Shown: positions 46,022 through 54,468 of the stretch, piece after piece
How positions within the stretch are numbered: position 1 is the first letter of the stretch
Layout: each line of letters begins with the position of its first letter
Source of the DNA: Marinimicrobium alkaliphilum
Lineage (GTDB): Bacteria > Pseudomonadota > Gammaproteobacteria > Pseudomonadales > Cellvibrionaceae
Direction of reading: 5' to 3'
NCBI RefSeq assembly: GCF_003259155.1
Contig: NZ_QGMQ01000002.1
Location: forward strand, 122,925 to 186,924
Length of the DNA stretch: 64,000 nt
Position numbers and translations under genes: made by a program
Notes under the pieces: generated by a model
The model's input: the letters and a program-made list of their open reading frames with translations, nothing else
Database searches by the model: none
What the model was told of the DNA's origin: nothing

Positions 46022-46050
46022 ATATGCGTGTCGATTCGGGAAATTTCAAG
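46022..46050 (-). promoter_or_regulatory. Sigma-32 (RpoH) type promoter of htpX
   Basis: On the minus strand CTTGAAA (46050-46044), 14 nt, ACGCATAT (46029-46022). The -35 box is a perfect heat-shock element and the -10 keeps the CAT core of CCCCATNT. The leader to htpX is about 65 nt. Confidence 0.65.
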
Positions 46051-46080
46051 GTCGGGGGGAGCAAAGACCGTTTCGGTGGG

Positions 46081-46106
46081 AAAAGATGGCCACCCGAAGG
46101 TGGCCC
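46081..46106 (-). terminator. Terminator of the Fur-controlled small RNA
   Basis: On the minus strand GGCCACC-TTCG-GGTGGCC (7 bp, UUCG tetraloop) is followed by ATCTTTT. The T-run is only on this strand. Confidence 0.75.
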
Positions 46107-46235
46107 AAGCAACCGTGATTAGCCGAGTCTGCGGGGTTAGCCGATCCGCAGACTGACAGGTGAAGATCCGGCGGCAGACTTTGCGGGTGCCGCGTTCACT
46201 TCATCCCGAGTCGGGGAGATAGGCCTTCTCGGGAT
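46081..46235 (-). ncRNA. Candidate Fur-repressed small RNA
   Basis: About 155 nt on the minus strand between a TfoX_C-domain gene and htpX. It has its own promoter with the Fur box over the -10. Three hairpins are visible: ATCCCGAG/CTCGGGAT right at the 5' end with a pyrimidine-rich loop (CTATCTCCCC), AGTCTGCGG/CCGCAGACT (9 bp, perfect), and the terminator with a TTCG tetraloop. There is no credible coding frame. Context and size recall RyhB, PrrF and ArrF iron-sparing RNAs, though I see no clear sequence match to any of them. Targets are unknown. Confidence 0.68.
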
Positions 46236-46237
46236 TT

Positions 46238-46271
46238 GTTAATGATAATCATTATCTATTGAGGTTGTCAA
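46238..46271 (-). promoter_or_regulatory. Sigma-70 promoter with overlapping Fur box
   Basis: On the minus strand TTGACA (46271-46266), 18 nt, TATCAT (46247-46242). The Fur box at 46238-46256 covers the -10 and matches the 19-bp consensus GATAATGATAATCATTATC at 18 positions. Iron-bound Fur should block the small RNA promoter directly. Confidence 0.85.
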
Positions 46272-46298
46272 CAGTCTTCCCTGTTTTTTGAGAGCGGC

Positions 46299-46586
46299 TC
46301 AGGAAACGAGGGAGTCGGTGGCCAGTGCCGCCTGGGCTTCGCGCACCAATCGGTCTTTGACCTCGGTGGACAGTTCGCTCCAGTGGCGGTCGACCAGTGC
46401 CCCGTGCAGGGCGTAGAGCATGACCTTGGAAACATTGATATCACGCGCGACGATACGACAGTAGACTTCTACGGCGCCGAAGTGCGCAAGTTCTTCGCGG
46501 GTGTGGATGCCCACGGCATTGATGATGTTGACAGATGCGATACCGAGATTTTTGAGCCCTAGGAGCTCACTGCGGTTGACGGACAT
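46299..46586 (-). CDS. TfoX C-terminal domain protein
   Basis: A 95-residue protein made of a TfoX_C domain alone: LLGLKNLGIASVNIINAVGIHTREELAHFGAVEVY, then VMLYALHGALVDRHWSEL. The domain resembles helix-hairpin-helix folds; stand-alone copies are of unknown function, while full TfoX/Sxy activates competence genes. ATG 46586 has GGGAG upstream; a longer frame runs into the Fur box. A GATAAT-GATAAG-TAATAA Fur box abuts it, so iron control is likely. The small RNA starts 64 bp after its stop. Confidence 0.85.
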   Translation of the reverse strand: MSVNRSELLGLKNLGIASVNIINAVGIHTREELAHFGAVEVYCRIVARDINVSKVMLYALHGALVDRHWSELSTEVKDRLVREAQAALATDSLVS

Positions 46587-46598
46587 GGCCACTCTCCC

Positions 46599-46617
46599 TT
46601 TATTACTTATCATTATC
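46599..46617 (-). promoter_or_regulatory. Fur box upstream of the TfoX_C gene
   Basis: On the minus strand three successive hexamers GATAAT-GATAAG-TAATAA lie 12 bp upstream of the start codon and overlap a TATAAG -10-like element. This fits a Fur site of the hexamer-array type, weaker than the one at 46238. Confidence 0.7.
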
Positions 46618-46755
46618 TTATAGTGGTGACAGCAGTACTTTCTGGTTTACCCTTGGGGCATGAGCATGCTGCGGAGCAGGTACTGGCTGTGCTGGATGCG
46701 CTAACGGCCAAGGCTTTGGTTATAGCGCTCAGTTATAATACCTGCTCGAGGCATT

Positions 46756-47496
46756 ATGGCAAGTGACGAGGTTCACGAGATGCAAGAAAACAGCCTGGCG
46801 CGTCGGGCATTGGGGCTCGAAGAGACGGGCTTGGTGACTCTGCCGGACGGACGCAACCGGATTCAGCAGGCACTGCTGGCCCCTTTGGCGCAACTCAATG
46901 CCGCGGCGGTGAGGGCGGGCTTCACGTTGGGCGTGGCCAGTGGCTTCCGCGGTTTTGCGCAGCAGGCTGCGATCTGGAACGCCAAGGCACGCGGCGAGCG
47001 ACCTATTCTCGACCCGCGCGAGCGGCCACTCGACCCCGAAACTCTGGATGATGAGCAGAAGCTCTGGGCGATTTTGCGCTGGTCAGCGCTGCCCGGCACG
47101 TCTCGTCACCACTGGGGGACGGACATCGATGTCTATGAATGCAGTCACCTGCCCGAAGGCTACGTGTTGCAGTTGACCCGAGCGGAGTGCGCTCCTGGAG
47201 GACCTCTGGCCGACTTTCACCACTGGCTGAGTGAGTACCTGGCGTCAGTGGATAACCCCGGCTTTTACCGTCCCTACAGTGAGGACACGGGTGGGGTGTC
47301 GCCGGAGCCCTGGCATCTGAGTTTCGCACCCTTGGCAGAGCCGTTGGAGACGGTGCTCACCGAGACATTGGTTGAACGTCAGGTAGCGAGCGCCGACCTG
47401 GCACTTAAGCCCCAGATACTGACGCACCTGTCGGCGATCATGCGTCGCTTCGTGCATTCTTCAGCGGCCGGACTACGCACCGAGGTCGGACCATGA
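46756..47496 (+). CDS. M15-family D-alanyl-D-alanine carboxypeptidase-like protein
   Basis: A 246-residue VanY/LdcB-type peptidase. Zinc-site motifs are ASGFRGFAQQAAIWN, SRHHWGTDIDVYE (SxHxxGxxxD class) and SPEPWHLSFAP (WH). No clear signal peptide is visible, so its cell location is uncertain. An internal ATG at 46780 is an alternative start. It overlaps the MFS gene by 4 bp (ATGA). It may trim peptidoglycan stem peptides or act in murein recycling. Confidence 0.87.
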   Translation: MASDEVHEMQENSLARRALGLEETGLVTLPDGRNRIQQALLAPLAQLNAAAVRAGFTLGVASGFRGFAQQAAIWNAKARGERPILDPRERPLDPETLDDEQKLWAILRWSALPGTSRHHWGTDIDVYECSHLPEGYVLQLTRAECAPGGPLADFHHWLSEYLASVDNPGFYRPYSEDTGGVSPEPWHLSFAPLAEPLETVLTETLVERQVASADLALKPQILTHLSAIMRRFVHSSAAGLRTEVGP

Positions 47497-48860
47497 CACA
47501 AGCGGAAAAAAACGCCGCCCCGAGTCAGTTTGCGTTATTGCGCGAGCGCCGCTTCCTGCCCTTTTTTATCGCCCAGTTTGGCGGTGCTTTTAACGACAAT
47601 TTCTATAAAAGCGCGTTGTTGATTCTTTTTACTTACGGCGGCATCGAACGCTGGGGGCTCGATGTCAACGTGATCAATAATCTGGTGGCGGCCACCCTGA
47701 TTATCCCGTTTTTCCTGTTTGCTCCGCTGATGGGACAGTACGCGGACAAGTACGAAAAAGCCCTGATTATTCGCCGTATCAAAGTGGCGGAAATTCTGAC
47801 CATGGTCTTTGCGGCCATCGCCCTCTGGTTGAACAGTCCTGGGCTCCTGATGCTGGTGCTGTTTCTGACGGGTACCCAGTCGGCCTGTTTCAGTCCCCTG
47901 AAATACTCGATTCTGCCGCAGCATGTGTCTGCGCGCGAGCTCACCGGCGCCAATGGTTTGGTTCATACGGGCACCTCGCTGGCGATTTTTTTGGGGCTGA
48001 TCGCGGGCACCCTGGCACTGGAATTTAGCGGTGGGCGCTGGGTAGTGGCAGCGGGCGCGCTCTTGGTGGCCTGGATTGGCTGGCGCGCCAGTTGCCGGAT
48101 TCCTGATGCACCTCCCGCGGATGCCGGTGTTCAGCTCCAGCACAATATTTTTACACAGACGCTGCGTACCCTGCGCTACGCGCGGGAATACCCGATGGTG
48201 TTCTGGAGTATCATGGGCGCGTCCTGGTACTGGTTTTTGGGCTCGGTATACCTGACCCAGTTGCCCAACTTTACGCGCAGTGTGCTCTACGGTTCGCCGG
48301 CTGTGGTGAGCGTGTTGCTGATTCTGTTTCTGCTGGGTATCTGCGTCGGCGCGCTCCTGTGTGAGCGGCTGAGTCGGCGCACCGTCGAGCCCGCGATTGT
48401 GCCTTTGGGGGCGTTGCTGGTGGCACTCTTTGGTCTCGACCTGGCCTGGTCCGGGGCCGCGTTCGAGCGTGCGCACGCGCTCGCGGATGGCGAGTTATAC
48501 GCGATTTCTGATCTCTTTGGACTGGCGTACTGGTGGCGTATTGTTGTGGATGTTACTGTGCTCGGCGTTGCCGGTGGCCTCTATATGATCCCTCTGGCGG
48601 CGCTGATGCAGAGCCGTAGCCGCGATGATAATCGGGCCCAGATCATTGCGGCCAACAACGTCATCAACGCGATCTTTATGGTGCTGGCGTCGGTGGTTGG
48701 CGTTGTCGGTCTGGGGGTTATCGGGCTGTCCATTCCCCAACTGTTTGTTGTGATCGTCGTGATGCATCTGGCGATGATGACATTGTTGTTTGTGGCGGTA
48801 GCGGAGTTTCGGCAGCGGTTTTTTGCGCGCTTTTTCGGCGTGCTTAGTACTAAGAGGTAA
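47493..48860 (+). CDS. MFS transporter, LplT-like
   Basis: A 455-residue protein with about 12 membrane helices. The N-terminus RERRFLPFFIAQFGGAFNDNFYKSALL and the segment PLKYSILPQHVSARELTGANGLVHTGTSLAIFLG match the lysophospholipid transporter LplT/Aas-associated MFS branch. No acyltransferase domain is fused to it and none is adjacent, so a lysophospholipid flippase role is only likely. It is coupled to the upstream M15 peptidase and followed 8 bp later by a HAD phosphatase. Confidence 0.87.
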   Translation: MTQAEKNAAPSQFALLRERRFLPFFIAQFGGAFNDNFYKSALLILFTYGGIERWGLDVNVINNLVAATLIIPFFLFAPLMGQYADKYEKALIIRRIKVAEILTMVFAAIALWLNSPGLLMLVLFLTGTQSACFSPLKYSILPQHVSARELTGANGLVHTGTSLAIFLGLIAGTLALEFSGGRWVVAAGALLVAWIGWRASCRIPDAPPADAGVQLQHNIFTQTLRTLRYAREYPMVFWSIMGASWYWFLGSVYLTQLPNFTRSVLYGSPAVVSVLLILFLLGICVGALLCERLSRRTVEPAIVPLGALLVALFGLDLAWSGAAFERAHALADGELYAISDLFGLAYWWRIVVDVTVLGVAGGLYMIPLAALMQSRSRDDNRAQIIAANNVINAIFMVLASVVGVVGLGVIGLSIPQLFVVIVVMHLAMMTLLFVAVAEFRQRFFARFFGVLSTKR

Positions 48861-48868
48861 GCGGTAAC

Positions 48869-49594
48869 ATGTTGGTGATTTTTGACTGTGATGGCGTGCT
48901 CGTGGACAGCGAGATCATCTCTGCCCGGGTGCTCAGTGAGTGTTTGGCGGCCGAGGGTTTTACCCTGAGTGCCGGACAGGTGATTGAGCGCTATCGCGGT
49001 AAGTCCGTGCCCCATTGCGAGCGCATGGCGGCTGCGGACCTGGCGGGTGCTGATGACCAGACGCCCTTGAGCGATGAACAGCTGGCGCGCGGTCAGCGTT
49101 TCTGGCGCCATATGCAGGCTGAAACACTGCGCGCGTGCGAGCGCGACCTGGATACGGTGCCCGGCGTTGAGGCGGTGCTTGAGGAGCTGGAAGCGCGCGG
49201 GATTCCTTACTGCGTGGCCTCCAACGGTAAACACGAAAAAATGGCTGTGACCCTGCGTGCTACCGGTTTACAGGCGCGTTTTGACGGGCGTATTTTCAGT
49301 TACGAGGATGTCGCCCAGGGTAAGCCCGCGCCGGATCTGTTCCTGTTCGCTGCGCACAGCCTCGGCGTCGAGCCGTCTCAATCGGTGGTCATTGAGGACT
49401 CGGTGACCGGCGTACGCGCCGCGAAGGCGGCCGGTATGCGGGTGCTGGGTTTTTGTCCGCCCGAGCCCGATGGCAACGCCAATCCGCTTTTGGGAGAAAT
49501 GCAGGCGCTGGGCGCCGAATGCTTTTTCGCCATGCCCGAGCTGCTGGAGCGGCTGGACAAGCCGACCGCGGTGCGGGAGATTGCCGATGGTTGA
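48869..49594 (+). CDS. HAD-superfamily hydrolase
   Basis: A 241-residue phosphatase of the beta-phosphoglucomutase-like/phosphoglycolate-phosphatase subfamily. Motif I is FDCDGVLVDS at the N-terminus with nucleophile Asp, motif II has CVASNGKHEKM, motif III Lys is in GKPAPDLFLFAA, and motif IV is VVIEDSVTGVRAAKAAGM. The cap lies between motifs I and II. The substrate is a small phosphate ester, not determinable here. Its end overlaps cysE by 8 bp. Confidence 0.9.
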   Translation: MLVIFDCDGVLVDSEIISARVLSECLAAEGFTLSAGQVIERYRGKSVPHCERMAAADLAGADDQTPLSDEQLARGQRFWRHMQAETLRACERDLDTVPGVEAVLEELEARGIPYCVASNGKHEKMAVTLRATGLQARFDGRIFSYEDVAQGKPAPDLFLFAAHSLGVEPSQSVVIEDSVTGVRAAKAAGMRVLGFCPPEPDGNANPLLGEMQALGAECFFAMPELLERLDKPTAVREIADG

Positions 49595-50402
49595 TCCGAC
49601 CCTGTACCAGGATATCAGTGTCGCCGGCGTTTGGCGGGCGCTGCGCGCCGAGGCGCAGGCGGCGGCTCAGGTCGAGCCGGTGTTGGCGAGCTTCTATCAT
49701 GCCAGTCTGCTCAATCACGACAATTTTGCGGCCGCAATCAGCTTCCATTTGGCCAACAAACTCGACAGTCATGCGGTGCCCGCGATGCAGATTCGCGAAG
49801 TATTTGAAGCGGCTATGGTGCGTGAACCGGCGCTGGCTGAAGCCATGTGCCGGGATATGCGCGCCTACCGCGACCGCGATCCGGCTTGCGATCGCTACAC
49901 CCTGCCGTTTCTGTTTTTCAAGGGCTATCACGCGCTCCAGGCCCATCGCTTTGCGCATCACTTGTGGGACCAGGGGCGTGAAACCCTGGCGCTCTATTTA
50001 CAGAATCAAATCTCCCGTGCCTTCGACGTCGATATTCATCCGGCCGCTCGCATCGGGGACGGTATTATGATTGACCATGCCACCGGTGTGGTGGTGGGTG
50101 AAACGGCAGTTATCGAAAACGATGTATCCCTGCTGCATGCGGTGACCCTGGGTGGCTCCGGACTTACCAGTGGTGATCGCCACCCTAAAATCCGCCACGG
50201 CGTTCTGATTAGCACCGGCGCTAAAATTTTGGGTAATATTGAGGTAGGCGAGGGCGCGGTGGTGGGCGCGGGCAGTGTGGTGCTCGAGTCGGTCCCGGCG
50301 CACTCCACGGTGGTGGGGGTGCCCGCCCGGGTGGTCGGGCGCCCACGGGTGGATGAGCCCGCCCTGACCATGGATCACGAATTTCCTTCGACGCCGGAGT
50401 AA
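49587..50402 (+). CDS. cysE: Serine O-acetyltransferase
   Basis: A 271-residue left-handed beta-helix enzyme making O-acetylserine for cysteine synthesis. The N-terminal helical domain (LYQDISVAGVWRALRAEAQ) and the catalytic region DIHPAARIGDGIMIDHATGVVVGETAVI with His are intact, and hexapeptide repeats follow (GAVVGAGSVVLESVPAHSTVVGVPARVVG). The ATG at 49587 (MVDPTLYQD) matches the family, overlapping the HAD gene. A frame begins upstream at 49470 without similarity. Confidence 0.95.
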   Translation: MVDPTLYQDISVAGVWRALRAEAQAAAQVEPVLASFYHASLLNHDNFAAAISFHLANKLDSHAVPAMQIREVFEAAMVREPALAEAMCRDMRAYRDRDPACDRYTLPFLFFKGYHALQAHRFAHHLWDQGRETLALYLQNQISRAFDVDIHPAARIGDGIMIDHATGVVVGETAVIENDVSLLHAVTLGGSGLTSGDRHPKIRHGVLISTGAKILGNIEVGEGAVVGAGSVVLESVPAHSTVVGVPARVVGRPRVDEPALTMDHEFPSTPE

Positions 50403-50405
50403 GCC

Positions 50406-51065
50406 ATGAGTGAGACCCGATACGATATTGTATTTCGCGGCGATCTGGTTCTCGGCCAGAACATTGTTGAGGTAAAAGCGCGCCTGCAGAAACTCTTCAA
50501 AGCCGATGCCGCCCGTATCGATGCGCTCTTCTCCGGACGCCCGGTCACCCTCAAACGCAATCTCGATCAGGCCGCTGCCCAGAAATACCGCCAGGTGCTG
50601 GAGCAGGCCGGTATTCAGGTACAGGTCAAAGCCCAGTCCGAGCCATCGGCGCCCGCCCAGGCGGCGGCGAAAGCTCCGGTTGCGCCGGCGGCCAGTCCGG
50701 CCACGACGGACGGATGGGACTTGGCGCCCGTGGGCGAGCTGCTGCGTCCGGAGGAGCGGCCGCGCCTGCAACCGGTCCACGTGGATACCAGCGCTATCAG
50801 TCTCAAGCCTCAAACAGGTAACCTGGTGGATGCGGAAGAGTTGCCGATGAATGATCTGCCGCCACCGGTGATTCCCGAGTTGGATATCGCCGAGCCGGGC
50901 AGTGATGTGCTGCGCCCGGAAGAGCGTGCGCCGGAACCCGAAGCGACGGTGATGGCCGGGGACTGGGACATTGCTGAGGTAGGCGAGGACGTACTCAAGC
51001 CTGAGGAGCGACAGAAAGTCGAGCCGGTCGAGGTGGATATCAGTGGTATTTCGTTGGCGGATTGA
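50406..51065 (+). CDS. Protein of unknown function with three PEER repeats
   Basis: A 219-residue, apparently cytoplasmic protein. Residues 1-75 form a compact domain (YDIVFRGDLVLGQNIVEVKARLQKLFK) of unrecognised fold. An Ala/Pro linker (76-102) follows, then three related units beginning at W104, L159 and W187, each with a PEER motif (115-118, 171-174, 199-202). The outer two also share VxVDTSAISL or VEVDISGISL ends. It lies 3 bp after cysE and ends just before convergent ppa. Similar proteins occur as conserved hypotheticals in gammaproteobacteria. Confidence 0.8.
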   Translation: MSETRYDIVFRGDLVLGQNIVEVKARLQKLFKADAARIDALFSGRPVTLKRNLDQAAAQKYRQVLEQAGIQVQVKAQSEPSAPAQAAAKAPVAPAASPATTDGWDLAPVGELLRPEERPRLQPVHVDTSAISLKPQTGNLVDAEELPMNDLPPPVIPELDIAEPGSDVLRPEERAPEPEATVMAGDWDIAEVGEDVLKPEERQKVEPVEVDISGISLAD

Positions 51066-51127
51066 TGGGTAGTGCCGGGGGGGAGAGCGCCCGGCGCAAG
51101 GCACCGGGCGCGAGGCTGAAGCGAGGC

Positions 51128-51658
51128 TTAGCCTTTTTTGTAGCGCTCGACCGAGTCGATGATTTCCTGACGCGCGGCTTCCGGGCCGGCCCAGCCTTCA
51201 ATTTTCACCCACTTGCCTTTTTCCAGATCCTTGTAGCGCTCGAAAAAGTGCTCGATCTGGTTCAGAGTAATTTCCGGCAGGTCAGTGGCTTTTTCAATCT
51301 TGCTGTAAAGCGTGGTGACCTTGTCCACCGGCACGGCCAGGACTTTGGCGTCTTCACCGGATTCGTCGGTCATCTTGAGTACACCGATGGGGCGGCAGCG
51401 AATTACGGCACCCGGGGGCAGAGCGTGGGGGAAAACCACCAGCACGTCGACCGGGTCGCCATCGCCGCACAGGGTGTGAGGCACATAGCCGTAGTTGCAG
51501 GGGTAATGCATGGCGGTGCCGAGCAGGCGGTCTACCATGATGGCGCCGCTGTCCTTGTCCACTTCGTATTTGATGGGTTTGCCATCCATGGGGATTTCAA
51601 TAATCACGTTGAGATCGTCCGGCAGGTTCTTACCGGCGGGTACTTTGTCCAGGCTCAT
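51128..51658 (-). CDS. ppa: Inorganic pyrophosphatase
   Basis: A 176-residue family I enzyme. Substrate and metal motifs [19 protein letters not shown] and KVLAVPVDK are intact, as is the C-terminal [13 protein letters not shown] segment. It removes pyrophosphate from biosynthetic reactions. It is a single-gene unit, convergent with the repeat-protein gene; CGCCCGG/CCGGGCG at 51084-51106 forms a hairpin between them. Confidence 0.97.
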   Translation of the reverse strand: MSLDKVPAGKNLPDDLNVIIEIPMDGKPIKYEVDKDSGAIMVDRLLGTAMHYPCNYGYVPHTLCGDGDPVDVLVVFPHALPPGAVIRCRPIGVLKMTDESGEDAKVLAVPVDKVTTLYSKIEKATDLPEITLNQIEHFFERYKDLEKGKWVKIEGWAGPEAARQEIIDSVERYKKG

Positions 51659-51802
51659 AAGCAGCTTCCCGTTGGGTTGAGGGTGGAAATAAGGTTCGGG
51701 ATTCTACCACAAGCGCGCGCTGTGGGCCGCACCCCGCGCTTGCAAGTCCGTCCCACTCCGCCATAATAGACCCTCATCCGAACGGCAACCTAAGGCTTGT
51801 GC

Positions 51803-54397
51803 ATGCGCGTTTTTCTGTCTCTGTACCAGTGGCTGGTCATCAAACACCCCGTGCTGACCCTGGTGGGCATCGCCCTGTTGACTCTGGTCGCGGCCTTGGG
51901 GCTGCCCAACTTCAAGCTCGACGCCTCGGCCGACTCGCTGACGCTGGAGAGCGATCAGGATCTGGACTACTTTCGCGAGATCAACCAACGCTACCAGAGC
52001 GGCGATTTCCTGGTGGTGACCTACACGCCGCACACCGACATGTTCTCCGACGAATCCCTGGAGACTCTGGCGGCACTGCGGGAAGAGTTGGCCGATGTCG
52101 ACGGTGTTGCCAGCATCAACTCCCTGCTGGATGTGCCTCTACTCTACAGTCCCATGCGTCCGATGGCGGAGCAGCAGGATGGGGTGCGCACTCTGCAGAC
52201 CGAGGGCGTCGATCGGGACATGGCCCGGGACGAATTTCTCAACAGCCCTATTTATCGGGATATGCTGCTCAGTCCTGATGGTCGCACCACCGCGCTGCTG
52301 CTCAACCTGGACGTGGACAATACCTATATCGACCTGGTGCGTGAGCGCGATGCTCTGCGCCTGAAGCGCAGCCGGGACGGTCTGGATTCCGATGAGGAGG
52401 CGCGTCTGGCGGACGTCACCGCCGAGTTCCGTACCTATCAGACCGAGGCCAACGCCCGCGCCCATGCCCGGGTTTATGAAGTGCGCGACATTCTGGTGAA
52501 TTACGAGGACCGCGCGGAGGTGTTCCTGGGCGGCCCGAGCATGATTACCGCCGATATGATCGCCTTTATCCAGAGTGATCTGGTGGTTTTCGGCACCGGC
52601 ATCATTATTTTTGTGATTGTGATGTTGGCGATCATCTTCCGCCAGTGGCGCTTTGTGGTTCTGCCCTTGGGTACTTGTGTTCTGGCGGTGGTGTTGATGC
52701 TCGGCTGGTTGAGCTGGATCGACTGGCGCCTGACGGTAATTTCCGCCAACTTCGTTGCCCTGCTGCTGATAATGACCCTGGCACTCACCATTCACCTGGT
52801 GGTGCGTTTTCGTGAGTTCCATGCCCAGAACCCGGACTGGAGTCGCGAGCAGTTGGTGCTCTCCACCGTGAGCTTTATGGTACGCCCTTGCTTGTACACG
52901 GCGTTGACCACGATGGTCGCCTTTGTGTCCCTGGTAGTGAGCGATATCCGCCCGGTGATCGACTTCGGTTGGATGATGACCATTGGCCTTGCGCTGGCAT
53001 TTGTGCTTGCGTTTCTGATTCTGCCTGCGGGTTTGATGCTCTGGCCCAAAGGTGAACCCAAAGACAAGGGTGACAACTCCGGTGCCTTTACCTTGCATTT
53101 TTCCCGCATCGCCGAACACCATGGTGGCAAGGTGGTGGTGATCGCCCTGGTGGCTGCGCTGGTGAGCGTGTGGGGGGTAACCCGCCTGGAAGTGGAAAAC
53201 CGGTTTATCGATTACTTCCATAAGGACACTGAGATCTATCAGGGCCTGAAGGTGATCGACCAACAGCTCGGTGGCACGATCAATTTGGATATCATTCTCG
53301 ATGCCGATTCGACCGTGCTGGAAGAGCCGGGCAGCTTTAGTCTGAGCGATTCGGCGTACGGCGAAGATGACCCCTTTGGAGAGCCTGAGGGTGACCCCTT
53401 CGGCGACGATCAGGATCCTTTCGCCAGCGATGATGACCCCTTTGCGGATGGCGACGATCCTTTTGCGGACGAAAACGGCAACGACGCCACTGTGGCGGAC
53501 AGCTACTGGTTCACCCTCTATGGATTGCAGGAAGTCGCGCACCTACATGATTACCTGGAAGCCCGGCCGGAAGTGGGCAAGGTGCAGTCCCTGGCGATCG
53601 TACGGGAGCTGGCGCAAGATATTGCTGGCGGTCGACTGAACAATTTTGAACTCAATGTGTTGCGCCGCTCGCTCCCGGAAGAGGTGCGGGACTTCCTGAT
53701 TGCGCCCTATCTGTCTGAGGAACACCATCAGACGCGCATCAGCATGCGTATCAAGGAAACCCACCCGGAGCTGCGCCGGGCGGAGCTGGTCGAGCAGATC
53801 AAAACCTTTGCCGTGGAAGAGGCGGGATTCAATGAGGATCAGGTGCAGGTCACGGGTATGCTGGTGCTCTACAACAACATGCTCCAGAGCCTGTTCTATT
53901 CTCAGATCGTCACCCTGGGTGCGGTGTTTGTGGGCATCATGTTGATGTTTCTGGTGTTATTCCGCTCAATGAGCATAGCGATTATAGCCATTCTGCCCAA
54001 TATGCTTGCCGCCGGCGTGGTGTTGGGAGGCATGGGGATTGTGGGGGTGCCGCTGGATATGATGACCATCACCATTGCGGCGATTACCGTCGGGGTGGGC
54101 GTTGATCACGCTATTCACTACCTCTACCGGTTCCGTAAGGAGTTGGCGGACAGTGTCAGCTATGTGGAGGCCATGCACCGTTCCCACGCCTCCATTGGTC
54201 GGGCCATGTACTACACCGCCATTACCATTATCGTGGGCTTTTCGATTCTGGCGCTGTCGCAGTTTATCCCGTCGATCTATTTTGGTCTGCTGACGGCCTT
54301 CGCCATGCTGACCGCGATTCTCGGGTCGCTGACGCTGTTGCCGAAGCTGGTGTTGATGGTCAAGCCGTTTGGTGCGGCGGGGCCGACCGACAACTAG
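51803..54397 (+). CDS. MMPL/RND-family transporter
   Basis: A 864-residue inner-membrane exporter with two six-helix bundles and two large periplasmic loops, of the hydrophobe/lipid-exporter (HpnN/MMPL) type. The first half starts MRVFLSLYQWLVIKHPVLTLVG, the second has LFYSQIVTLGAVFVGIMLMF. TITVGVGVDHAIHY near the C-terminus is typical. The second periplasmic loop contains a low-complexity acidic insert with five DPF motifs (about 522-560). ATG 51803 has TAAGG upstream. No periplasmic adaptor or outer membrane channel adjoins it. The substrate is unknown. Confidence 0.9.
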   Translation: MRVFLSLYQWLVIKHPVLTLVGIALLTLVAALGLPNFKLDASADSLTLESDQDLDYFREINQRYQSGDFLVVTYTPHTDMFSDESLETLAALREELADVDGVASINSLLDVPLLYSPMRPMAEQQDGVRTLQTEGVDRDMARDEFLNSPIYRDMLLSPDGRTTALLLNLDVDNTYIDLVRERDALRLKRSRDGLDSDEEARLADVTAEFRTYQTEANARAHARVYEVRDILVNYEDRAEVFLGGPSMITADMIAFIQSDLVVFGTGIIIFVIVMLAIIFRQWRFVVLPLGTCVLAVVLMLGWLSWIDWRLTVISANFVALLLIMTLALTIHLVVRFREFHAQNPDWSREQLVLSTVSFMVRPCLYTALTTMVAFVSLVVSDIRPVIDFGWMMTIGLALAFVLAFLILPAGLMLWPKGEPKDKGDNSGAFTLHFSRIAEHHGGKVVVIALVAALVSVWGVTRLEVENRFIDYFHKDTEIYQGLKVIDQQLGGTINLDIILDADSTVLEEPGSFSLSDSAYGEDDPFGEPEGDPFGDDQDPFASDDDPFADGDDPFADENGNDATVADSYWFTLYGLQEVAHLHDYLEARPEVGKVQSLAIVRELAQDIAGGRLNNFELNVLRRSLPEEVRDFLIAPYLSEEHHQTRISMRIKETHPELRRAELVEQIKTFAVEEAGFNEDQVQVTGMLVLYNNMLQSLFYSQIVTLGAVFVGIMLMFLVLFRSMSIAIIAILPNMLAAGVVLGGMGIVGVPLDMMTITIAAITVGVGVDHAIHYLYRFRKELADSVSYVEAMHRSHASIGRAMYYTAITIIVGFSILALSQFIPSIYFGLLTAFAMLTAILGSLTLLPKLVLMVKPFGAAGPTDN

Positions 54398-54406
54398 GTT
54401 GCCGGT

Positions 54407-54460
54407 CGGCCCGCACGCGTTGGTGCGGGCCGGGTGAGTGTAGCCCCCGGAAACGGGGGC
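54407..54460. terminator. Pair of strong hairpins between convergent genes
   Basis: CGGCCCGCAC-GCGTTG-GTGCGGGCCG (54407-54432, 10-bp perfect stem) and GCCCCCG-GAAA-CGGGGGC (54443-54460). Neither is followed by a T-run, but they lie between the RND gene and the convergent lipoprotein gene and may stop or slow transcription both ways. Confidence 0.55.
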
Positions 54461-54468
54461 CGGAAGGG

